A stretch of DNA of 64,000 nt from an uncultured Bacilli bacterium (GTDB lineage: Bacteria > Bacillota_I > Bacilli_A > RF39 > UBA660), in the NCBI GenBank assembly GCA_947628535.1, contig CANRAF010000003.1, forward strand, positions 33,953 to 97,952, read 5' to 3'. Under the pieces are notes generated by a model, which did no database searches, had not been told where the DNA came from, and saw nothing but the letters and a program-made list of their open reading frames with translations. How positions within the stretch are numbered: position 1 is the stretch's first letter; each line of letters starts with the position of its first letter. Positions 31,762 through 39,168 of the stretch are shown here, piece after piece. A program made the translations under genes and the position numbers.

Positions 31762-32445
31762 ATGTTTGAAGAAGAACCTAAGGAAAATCATAGAGCGTCA
31801 TTTACAATTTTAGGAATATTTGTTCTTTTGTTAACAGTAGTAGGTGTTGCTATAGCGGCATATACTTGGACTTATACAAGTAATAATGCAAATAGTATTA
31901 GTACAGGTAATATTTCAATGAGTTTACTTGAATCAACAGATACTATTAGTATTGAAAATGCTTTACCTATGTCAGATGATAAGGGAAAACAGTTAAAAAA
32001 TAATGGAACTTTTGATTTTGCTGTTACAACTGAAGCAAGTGGACAACCTGGTGATATAAATTATAAATTATCTATTACTGAAGATAATGCTGACTCAGAT
32101 TATACTTTGCTTAATAAAGAGCAAGTTAAGGTTTATTTAACTGTGTTAACAAATAATGAAGATGCCGAAAATGAAGTTTTGGAAACACAAGTTGTAAAAC
32201 CTACTAAAGTTAGTGATATTATTACTGAAAATAGCGATAATGAAACAGGGGTTTTAACCTTTGATGAAGGGCAAACACAACATCTTACTCATCACCATAA
32301 TAAAATAGGTGAAACTATAACAACAAAATATAGACTTAGAATGTGGATATCTGATGATGTCGATGCTTCAAATTGGAATGAAAGCACTAAATATCAATAT
32401 AAATTAAAAATAAATGCTTCAGGAAGTATAGATCCTATACAATAA
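31762..32445 (+). CDS. SipW-dependent TasA/camelysin-like protein, type A copy 2
   Basis: AAYTWTYTSNNANSISTGNISMSLLESTDTISIENALPMSDDKGK; KYRLRMWISDDVDASNW. Confidence 0.75.
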   Translation: MFEEEPKENHRASFTILGIFVLLLTVVGVAIAAYTWTYTSNNANSISTGNISMSLLESTDTISIENALPMSDDKGKQLKNNGTFDFAVTTEASGQPGDINYKLSITEDNADSDYTLLNKEQVKVYLTVLTNNEDAENEVLETQVVKPTKVSDIITENSDNETGVLTFDEGQTQHLTHHHNKIGETITTKYRLRMWISDDVDASNWNESTKYQYKLKINASGSIDPIQ

Positions 32446-32465
32446 TCTTTAGTGAGGTGAAAATT

Positions 32466-33221
32466 ATGGATAATAAAAAAGTTTTGACTATATCAATAGT
32501 TGCCGTTGTAGTTTTAGTTATTGCAATAATTTCAACATCTTATGCAACTTTTTCAGCACAAATTTCAGGGGAAAAAGAAAATAAATTAACAACAGGATAT
32601 GTAACATTAAAATGTGATGAAGAAGTTTTTACACTTAATGATACAAGTCCAATGACAGATGAAGAGGGAATAGCTCTTGAAAGTAATGAGGCGGTATGTA
32701 CTTTATCTTCTGAAATGAAAGGTGAGATGACCGTTGGATATGATATAGCATTAGATGATGTAGATGCTGAAACACCAGATGATGATTTAACAGAAAATGA
32801 TGTAAAAGTTCAAATTTATAAAATAACTAATGAACAAGATCCAGCACAAACAAAATATTTGCAAGGTACTAGTGAAAATACTGGAACGTATATTGCTAAT
32901 TTAAAAGAAAAATCTGGAACATACGATACTGAGAGTGTTGAAAATTATCTAATTGATTCTGACAAGATTACTGGTACTACTCAAGTTATATATAAAGTAA
33001 AGGCGTGGGTATCTAATAATAAAAATGGTGTAGAAAATATTCAAACTAATTCTGTTACTAATAGTGATGATGGTGTTTGTAGTAATTCTGAATATAATAC
33101 TCAAGCAGAATGTGAATCTGCAGGAGAAGTTTGGGGGAATAGTCAAAAATCTACTCAGACAGGAGGAACATTTAGTTTTAAACTTAAAATAGGGGCAACC
33201 CAAATATTAGAAGATGAATAA
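32466..33221 (+). CDS. SipW-dependent TasA-like protein, type B copy 2
   Basis: TSYATFSAQISGEKENKLTTGYVTLKC...CSNSEYNTQAECESAGEVWGN...GGTFSFKLKIGATQIL; ATG 32466 after GAGGTGA. Confidence 0.75.
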   Translation: MDNKKVLTISIVAVVVLVIAIISTSYATFSAQISGEKENKLTTGYVTLKCDEEVFTLNDTSPMTDEEGIALESNEAVCTLSSEMKGEMTVGYDIALDDVDAETPDDDLTENDVKVQIYKITNEQDPAQTKYLQGTSENTGTYIANLKEKSGTYDTESVENYLIDSDKITGTTQVIYKVKAWVSNNKNGVENIQTNSVTNSDDGVCSNSEYNTQAECESAGEVWGNSQKSTQTGGTFSFKLKIGATQILEDE

Positions 33222-33248
33222 AAGTAAAAAGCATTTTACTTTTTTTTA
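33221..33248 (+). terminator. Rho-independent terminator after A2/B2
   Basis: AAAAGTAAAA-agc-ATTTTACTTTTTTTT. Confidence 0.7.
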
Positions 33249-33285
33249 TTTATATGATAAATTTATATTATAGGAGGAATAGAAA

Positions 33286-33966
33286 ATGTTTGAGGAAAAA
33301 GAGAAAAATAAAAACCGCGGTTTAACATTTACTATTTTGGGAATATTTGTTTTATTATTAACTAGTGCAGGTATTGCTATTGCAGTATATACTTGGAATT
33401 ACACAAGTGATGAGAATAGAATAAGTACAGGTGACATTTCAATGAGTTTACTTGAATCAACAGATGTTATTAGTATTGAAAATGCTTTGCCTATGTCAGA
33501 TACAAAGGGGAAACAATTAGGAAAAAATGAATCTTTTGATTTTGCAGTTACTACGTATGCAAGTGGAAAACCTGGAGATATAAATTATAGTATATCAATT
33601 ACAGAAGATGCAGTTGATGAAGGGTATACTAAACTTGGAAGTGAAAATGTTAAAGTATATTTAACAGTTTTGCCTGAAAAGAGAAATGATGCGTATCAAC
33701 AAGAAATAGAAGTTGTTGCACCTACTAAAGTAAGTGAAATTATAAAAGAAAATAATACTGGTAATTTTACTTTTAAAGATGAACAATATTCTAAACATTC
33801 GCATACTTCTTCTGGTTCCACTATAACAACAAAATATAGACTTAGAATGTGGGTAGATAGCGAAGTAGATGCAAGCGATTGGAAAAAAGATTCTGATTCT
33901 AAATATCAATATAAATTAAAAATAGGGACTGCTGGCAGTATTAAACCTATTGGAGTAGTTGAGTGA
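33286..33966 (+). CDS. SipW-dependent TasA/camelysin-like protein, type A copy 3
   Basis: AVYTWNYTSDENRISTGDISMSLLESTDVISIENALPMSDTKGK; KYRLRMWVDSEVDASDW. Confidence 0.75.
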   Translation: MFEEKEKNKNRGLTFTILGIFVLLLTSAGIAIAVYTWNYTSDENRISTGDISMSLLESTDVISIENALPMSDTKGKQLGKNESFDFAVTTYASGKPGDINYSISITEDAVDEGYTKLGSENVKVYLTVLPEKRNDAYQQEIEVVAPTKVSEIIKENNTGNFTFKDEQYSKHSHTSSGSTITTKYRLRMWVDSEVDASDWKKDSDSKYQYKLKIGTAGSIKPIGVVE

Positions 33967-33979
33967 GGAAGGTATAATT

Positions 33980-34741
33980 ATGAGTAATAAAAAAATAATG
34001 GTATTATCAGTAGTTTCAGTCATAGTTTTAGTAATAGCGATAGTTGCAACATCATATGCAATGTTTACAGCAAATCTTAGTGGTACTAAAGCAAATGAAT
34101 TAACAACAGGATATGTAACTTTAAATTGTGAAGAAACAACATTTAAACTTGAAGATACAAGCCCAATGACAGATGCAGATGGTATAAAAATGGAAAATAA
34201 TGAGGCAATATGTAAGCTTACATCAACAATGAAGGGTACAATGACAATTGGATATGATATAGCGTTAGATGTGATTGATGAATCCCAAGAAGATGGGGTT
34301 AATGAAGATAATGTAAAAATCCAGGTTACTAAGTCAACTAAGGGAGCTGAGGAGCAACCAAAGTATTTACTAGAAACTGATGCTAATAAAGGAGTATACA
34401 TTAGTTCAATTCAGGATGAAACTGGGCAATATAATGATGATGAAGATCAGGGTTACAATTTAGATAGTGATACTATAACAGGTGATACAGAAATAACTTA
34501 TAAAATTAAAACCTGGGTTTCAAATTTAAAAACTACAGGAGCAGATGAGGAGGAAGTACCTAATATAAATGAAAGCAGTAGTTCTAGCACTTGTAGTAAT
34601 CCTCAGCTTAAAACAAAAGAGGAGTGTCAATCTGCTGGTGAGATTTGGGGAGATGAACAAACATCTACTCAAAAAGGAGGAACATTTAGTTTTAAACTTA
34701 AAATAACTGCAACTCAAGTATTAAGCGATAGTGGTGAATAA
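33980..34741 (+). CDS. SipW-dependent TasA-like protein, type B copy 3
   Basis: TSYAMFTANLSGTKANELTTGYVTLNC...CSNPQLKTKEECQSAGEIWGD...GGTFSFKLKITATQVL. Confidence 0.75.
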   Translation: MSNKKIMVLSVVSVIVLVIAIVATSYAMFTANLSGTKANELTTGYVTLNCEETTFKLEDTSPMTDADGIKMENNEAICKLTSTMKGTMTIGYDIALDVIDESQEDGVNEDNVKIQVTKSTKGAEEQPKYLLETDANKGVYISSIQDETGQYNDDEDQGYNLDSDTITGDTEITYKIKTWVSNLKTTGADEEEVPNINESSSSSTCSNPQLKTKEECQSAGEIWGDEQTSTQKGGTFSFKLKITATQVLSDSGE

Positions 34742-34756
34742 AATTTAATTTATTAA

Positions 34757-34787
34757 GAGAAGATTTTTAGTAAAAACTTCTCTTTTT
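34757..34787 (+). terminator. Rho-independent terminator
   Basis: AGAGAAGATTTTTAGTAAAAACTTCTCTTTTTT. Confidence 0.75.
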
Positions 34788-34871
34788 TATATATTAATTT
34801 AAATTTATTAAATATTATAAATAATTTTATTTTTCGACATATAATTTAATGTAAATAAGAAAGGAGAAAAA

Positions 34872-35531
34872 ATGAAAAAAAGAATTTTATTTATAATATC
34901 ACTATTTTTAATGATTACTGCTTTTATACCAAATGTTTTTGCAGCAACATATGGAGCTGTTACAGTTTTAACAAATCCAGATGATGTTGAAATAGTAACC
35001 AATAGGGGAAAGACTACTATTACTTATAAAAACCCTATAGATATTCAAATAGCAGAAGAGGATGAAACACTTGGAAGACCAGGTGGTTCTGGATGGCTTG
35101 GAATGAGAATAAACGCTCCATCAGACAGCAATGAAAATAGTTTAAAAGATGCAACATATTATTCAATTGTAGAAGGTGTTGGAGAATCTAAAGCTACTGC
35201 AGAAGTTAAAAAATTTTTAGATAAAAGAGATGGAAGTTGGTATATTGATATTTGGAGTGGTATTAGTCTTGATAGAATAAGAGAGGCTGAACAGAATAAT
35301 CTTAATTCAATTACAAGAGATTGGTATTTTGACTGGGATGGAAATGGAGTTTACGAACAAGAAGTTACAGTAGTTATGCCACTTATAAATATAAATTTAA
35401 CTGATGAAAATGGAAATGTTTTATATACTCCTGAAAGTATGAGCGAAAAAGTCAAAACTGAAAAATTGGATAATATACCGAAAACAGGATTTATTTATGC
35501 AATAGTAAATTATTTAAGTTATTTATTTTAA
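34872..35531 (+). CDS. secreted protein with C-terminal IPKTG motif
   Basis: Signal peptide MKKRILFIISLFLMITAFIPNVFAA; C-terminus KLDNIPKTGFIYAIVNYLSYLF; AAGGAG RBS. Confidence 0.65.
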   Translation: MKKRILFIISLFLMITAFIPNVFAATYGAVTVLTNPDDVEIVTNRGKTTITYKNPIDIQIAEEDETLGRPGGSGWLGMRINAPSDSNENSLKDATYYSIVEGVGESKATAEVKKFLDKRDGSWYIDIWSGISLDRIREAEQNNLNSITRDWYFDWDGNGVYEQEVTVVMPLININLTDENGNVLYTPESMSEKVKTEKLDNIPKTGFIYAIVNYLSYLF

Positions 35532-35534
35532 TGA

Positions 35535-35580
35535 GAAAGACTTTTAGATTTTGTTATTAAAATCTTTAATAGTCTTTTTT
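35535..35580 (+). terminator. Rho-independent terminator
   Basis: AAAGACT...AGATTTT-gttatt-AAAATCT...AGTCTTTTTT. Confidence 0.75.
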
Positions 35581-35611
35581 ATGTCAAAAAAGTATAAAAA
35601 TATAAAACAAC

Positions 35612-35641
35612 TTGACAATGCCCGGGGGGGGGTGATATTAT
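35612..35641 (+). promoter_or_regulatory. candidate phase-variable promoter: TTGACA, spacer with G9, TATTAT
   Basis: TTGACA 35612-35617; G9 at 35624-35632; TATTAT 35636-35641 (18-bp spacer) or GATATT 35634-35639 (16-bp spacer). Confidence 0.7.
35624..35632 (+). repeat. poly-G tract (9 G)
   Basis: CCC followed by nine G in an AT-rich intergenic region. Confidence 0.95.
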
Positions 35642-35667
35642 ATATGTATAAATATGAAAGGAGAGAT

Positions 35668-36654
35668 ATGATGAAAAAGAAAATATTGTTTATGGCATTT
35701 GCATTTGTAGTAAGCATGTTCATTGTTCCAAATGTTTTTGCAGCTAGTGTATCTGATATTAAATCATGGGGAGAAACAGGAACACATATTAAAGTTGAAG
35801 GAAGTGATAATAATTATACACTTACTTTAACAGGTGAACCAAAACAAGATCTTATTATTTCACAAGGAGAAACAGTTACCATTGATTTAGCAGGGCATAC
35901 ATTAACTAATTATACTAACAATAATTCTGTTATTACAATTAATTCAGGTGCTACAGTTACTATTATTGATAGTAGTAATGACGGAAAAATTAGTCTAAAA
36001 AGTGATGATAATGGCACTGCTCCAGTTATAAATAATGCTGGTACTTTAACTCTAGAAAATGGAACTATTGATTCTACTAAGGCTGGAAGTACAGGAATTT
36101 ATAACAGTGGAACATTAACAGTTGCTGGTGGAGAAGTTAAAACAAGTGTAAATGGCGCATGGGGTCTTACTAATGTAGGAACTGCGACTATTACAGATGG
36201 AACATTTACTCAAGGAAATGACTTTTCAGTAGTACTTAATGCAGGTACAATGACAGTTGAAGGTGGAAATTTTGTTGCTGCAGATGGTGGTTCACATAAT
36301 TCATTAATTACAAATAAAAACGATGATGGAACTGCTAGTATGACAATTAATGGAGGAACATTTGATAGTACAGGAATTTTCTATAATGAAGATGGAGATA
36401 GCATAGTAATAACAAGTGGAAATTTCGCAAGTGATGTTTCTGAGTACTTAGCTGATGGTCTAGTAATGGAACAAGATGAAGATGGTAATTTTATAGTAGT
36501 AGATGCTCCAGAAATACCTGACGATAATACAAATAGTGAAGAAAATAATTCTACTACTGTTGTAAACAAAGTTATAGATAAAACAAAACTTGATGATGTA
36601 CCAAAAACAGGAAGTATTTATTCAGTATTAAATTTCATGAATTATTTAAGATAA
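35668..36654 (+). CDS. surface protein, beta-helix-like repeats, C-terminal VPKTG motif
   Basis: Start MMKKKILFMAFAFVVSMFIVPNVFAA after AAAGGAG; repeated GTxTxxxGTxx/GGTF strands; C-terminus KLDDVPKTGSIYSVLNFMNYLR. The ORF-track start at 35551 is upstream of the promoter. Confidence 0.7.
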   Translation: MMKKKILFMAFAFVVSMFIVPNVFAASVSDIKSWGETGTHIKVEGSDNNYTLTLTGEPKQDLIISQGETVTIDLAGHTLTNYTNNNSVITINSGATVTIIDSSNDGKISLKSDDNGTAPVINNAGTLTLENGTIDSTKAGSTGIYNSGTLTVAGGEVKTSVNGAWGLTNVGTATITDGTFTQGNDFSVVLNAGTMTVEGGNFVAADGGSHNSLITNKNDDGTASMTINGGTFDSTGIFYNEDGDSIVITSGNFASDVSEYLADGLVMEQDEDGNFIVVDAPEIPDDNTNSEENNSTTVVNKVIDKTKLDDVPKTGSIYSVLNFMNYLR

Positions 36655-36659
36655 TAAAT

Positions 36660-36700
36660 AAGACTATTGAATATAATGTTTCAATAGTCTTTTTTTTGTG
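36660..36700 (+). terminator. Rho-independent terminator
   Basis: AAGACTATTGAAtataatgTTTCAATAGTCTTTTTTTT. Confidence 0.8.
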
Positions 36701-36733
36701 TGTAAATATAAAATATGACAAAAATAAAATAAC

Positions 36734-36762
36734 TTGACAATACCCGGGGGGGGGGTGATAAT
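36734..36762 (+). promoter_or_regulatory. candidate phase-variable promoter: TTGACA, 17-bp spacer with G10, GATAAT
   Basis: TTGACA 36734-36739; G10 at 36746-36755; GATAAT 36757-36762. Confidence 0.72.
36746..36755 (+). repeat. poly-G tract (10 G)
   Basis: CCC followed by ten G. Confidence 0.95.
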
Positions 36763-36785
36763 ATATTTATAGAAAGGAGATAATT

Positions 36786-37808
36786 ATGAAAAATATTAAA
36801 TTTATGTTAGTGGCAGCTATATTTGCAGTATTTGGAATGGTAAGTGTAAATGCAGCAACACCACAAAATCTTTTAGATTGGAAGGTAGCAGATGGAACAT
36901 GTAGTAATAATGTTTGTGATTTAAAATTAAATCAAAAGGCGGTTCAAGATTTAGAAATTGGCGCTGGGCAAGTGGTTACACTTGATTTAAATGGCTTTGA
37001 ATTTACTAATTTTTCTGATGGTACATCAAATAAAGGTAAATTATCAGCTATTTGGATACTTTCTGGAGGAGAACTAACTATTAAAGATACGAATAGTAAT
37101 GGTACTGGGAAAGTATATATTTCAGGTGATGATACACTTCCTGCAGTTAATAACCTTGAAGGTGGAAAATTAACTATTGAAGGAGGTATTTTCGAAGCTA
37201 GAAAAGCCGGAGGAGATGCTATTCATAATAGTGGTGAATTAACATTTACAAATGGTACAGTAAAAACTACAGTAGATGGCGCATGGGGATTAGTAAATGA
37301 AGGTACAGCAGTAATCAACGGAGGAACATTTGATCAAGGAAATGATTATTCCGTAGTACTTAATGCTAAAGATATGACTATAAATGATGGAACATTCAAT
37401 GCTACTGGTGCAGGACATAATGCTGTTGTTAGTAACGTTGGTAAATCTTCAGATGCTCCAGCAAAACTTACTGTTACTGGAGGAGATTTTAATGCAGAAG
37501 ATAATGCTAAAATATTTTCTAATGGATTAAATGATGAAGGTGAGAATAGCACAATAGCTGTTAGTGGCGGTACATTTTCAAACGAACTAAAAGCAGAATA
37601 TTTAGCAGATGGTTTAGTAATGGAACAAGATGAAGATGGTAACTTTGTATTAGTAACTGAACCTGATGAACCAATTGATGATCCTTCAAATGATGAAAAT
37701 AATTCTACTACTATTGTAAACAAAGTTTTAGATAAAACAAAACTTGACGATGTTCCAAAAACAGGAAGTGTTTATTCAGCATTAAGTTTTATGAAATATT
37801 TAAGATAA
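36786..37808 (+). CDS. surface protein, beta-helix-like repeats, C-terminal VPKTG motif (paralog of 35668-36654)
   Basis: Signal peptide MKNIKFMLVAAIFAVFGMVSVNAA; DGAWGLVNEGTAVINGGTFDQGNDYSVVLNAKDMTINDGTFNA; C-terminus KLDDVPKTGSVYSALSFMKYLR; GAAAGGAG RBS. Confidence 0.72.
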   Translation: MKNIKFMLVAAIFAVFGMVSVNAATPQNLLDWKVADGTCSNNVCDLKLNQKAVQDLEIGAGQVVTLDLNGFEFTNFSDGTSNKGKLSAIWILSGGELTIKDTNSNGTGKVYISGDDTLPAVNNLEGGKLTIEGGIFEARKAGGDAIHNSGELTFTNGTVKTTVDGAWGLVNEGTAVINGGTFDQGNDYSVVLNAKDMTINDGTFNATGAGHNAVVSNVGKSSDAPAKLTVTGGDFNAEDNAKIFSNGLNDEGENSTIAVSGGTFSNELKAEYLADGLVMEQDEDGNFVLVTEPDEPIDDPSNDENNSTTIVNKVLDKTKLDDVPKTGSVYSALSFMKYLR

Positions 37809-37813
37809 TATAA

Positions 37814-37855
37814 AAGACTACTTGAAATTATTGTTTCAAATAGTCTTTTTTTTGT
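37814..37855 (+). terminator. Rho-independent terminator
   Basis: AAAGACTACTTGAAAttattgTTTCAAATAGTCTTTTTTTT. Confidence 0.75.
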
Positions 37856-37863
37856 GTTAATTA

Positions 37864-38061
37864 TTATTCGTTTTCCTCAACACTAATAGCGCCTGTAGGA
37901 CAGTTTTCTTTTGCATCTTTTACTAAATCTTTATTATTATCTTTTACTTTACTATTTAGTGCATATGCAATACCGTTATCATTTATGTCAAATTCATCAG
38001 GAACTAAAGCTGCACAAGCTCCACATCCAATACATAAATTATCTACTACTTTTACTTTCAT
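37864..38061 (-). CDS. 4Fe-4S single-cluster ferredoxin
   Basis: CIGCGACAALVPDEFDI...CPTGAI; 65 aa. Confidence 0.92.
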   Translation of the reverse strand: MKVKVVDNLCIGCGACAALVPDEFDINDNGIAYALNSKVKDNNKDLVKDAKENCPTGAISVEENE

Positions 38062-38166
38062 TTTTACCTCCTAAAAATATTATATAATAAAAAATTCAAA
38101 AAATAAAATGTTTTCTTTTTTTATTATTTATGTTATAATTTTTATAGTCAATGATAGGGTGATTTT

Positions 38167-39108
38167 ATGTATAGTAGAATGGAAAAATATGATGTAGATT
38201 CAACTGAAAAAAAGAGAACTACAAGAAATGAAAAACTATATAGTGAAGTACAAAATATGAATATAGATTATGTTGATATTAATGTTGATAATGCTGTTGA
38301 ACTTTCTGCGAATAATAATGGAAAGTCATCTCGTGAAGATTTTCAAAAGCAACGTGAACTTGATAAAATTTTACCAAGACATGAAAAAAGCAGTAAAATA
38401 GTGTCAACTGAAGTTGAGCCTAAAGAAGATAGAGTTTATGATATTGATGAAATTTTGAAAATGGCTAGAGAGAATAAACTTTTTGAAGATGCTGATAAAA
38501 AAAGATTAATTAATACAGAATATAATATTTTAACGAAACTTGATGTTCAATCATTAAAAACTGAAGAGATGAAGAAAGAAGATTTACGTAATTTAATTGA
38601 TGATATATATTCAAAAGAAAAAAAACCTGAGAGAAAAAAATATCCACGTAAAGTGGAAGAGAGACTACTTAATGATTTGTTTGATGATTATGAAAGGGAA
38701 CCTGAACTTGATGAAGAATTAAAATTACAAGAAGAGGTAAGTGAAGGGGTTCTTAATAATATTTCTTTAAACGATAATTCTGAAAATAATATAGCTGCAA
38801 ATGAATCTTCAGAAGAAAGCGATAAACAAATAACTGAAGAGGAAGACAAGACTGAAGATGCTAGTATTGCAACGTTGATTGGAAAAGATAAATTTTCTAA
38901 GAAAGAAAAAAAGAAAAATAAAAAAGAGAAAAAAAATAAAATAGGTGATTTTGAAGAAGAATTTAATGACAAAAAAAATGAAGAAGTATATGATGATTAT
39001 ATAGAAGAAAAAGAAGGTAAGGGCCTTTTAATTGCAATTATAGTAGTTGTTATATTAATAGTAATTACATGTGGTTTCTTTGTTTATGAATACTTTTTTG
39101 GATTATAA
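38167..39108 (+). CDS. acidic/charged protein with C-terminal TM anchor, unknown function
   Basis: Charged N-terminal region of ~285 aa and C-terminal LLIAIIVVVILIVITCGFFVYEYFF; GGGTGAT RBS. Confidence 0.6.
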   Translation: MYSRMEKYDVDSTEKKRTTRNEKLYSEVQNMNIDYVDINVDNAVELSANNNGKSSREDFQKQRELDKILPRHEKSSKIVSTEVEPKEDRVYDIDEILKMARENKLFEDADKKRLINTEYNILTKLDVQSLKTEEMKKEDLRNLIDDIYSKEKKPERKKYPRKVEERLLNDLFDDYEREPELDEELKLQEEVSEGVLNNISLNDNSENNIAANESSEESDKQITEEEDKTEDASIATLIGKDKFSKKEKKKNKKEKKNKIGDFEEEFNDKKNEEVYDDYIEEKEGKGLLIAIIVVVILIVITCGFFVYEYFFGL

Positions 39109-39119
39109 TTAATAAACAG

Positions 39120-39168
39120 AAAAAAAACATTCAAAGTTATGTTTAAACTAATGATTGAATGTTTTTTT
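39120..39168. terminator. bidirectional terminator
   Basis: AAAAAAACATTCAA...TTGAATGTTTTTTTT between convergent genes. Confidence 0.7.

Noticed and set aside
30282-34741. Tandem A/B repeats as a mobile element or CRISPR-like array
   Set aside because: No transposase, integrase or terminal inverted repeats; repeats are gene-length coding paralogs.
35551-35667. 5' extension of the ORF-track call (MLLKSLIVFFMSKKYKN...LDNARGGVILY...) upstream of 35668
   Set aside because: It crosses a terminator, the TTGACA/poly-G promoter and the RBS; the signal peptide starts at MMKKKILFM. Treated as non-coding.
35624-36755. G-quadruplex formed by the poly-G tracts
   Set aside because: Each is a single uninterrupted run without the four separated G-tracts of an intramolecular quadruplex; slippage is the simpler reading.
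36381-37723. Antisense ORFs at 36381-36569 and 37346-37723, and similar ones elsewhere (e.g. 33916-34401, 21750-22115, 10613-10963)
   Set aside because: They mirror codon composition of well-supported sense genes and have no independent evidence.
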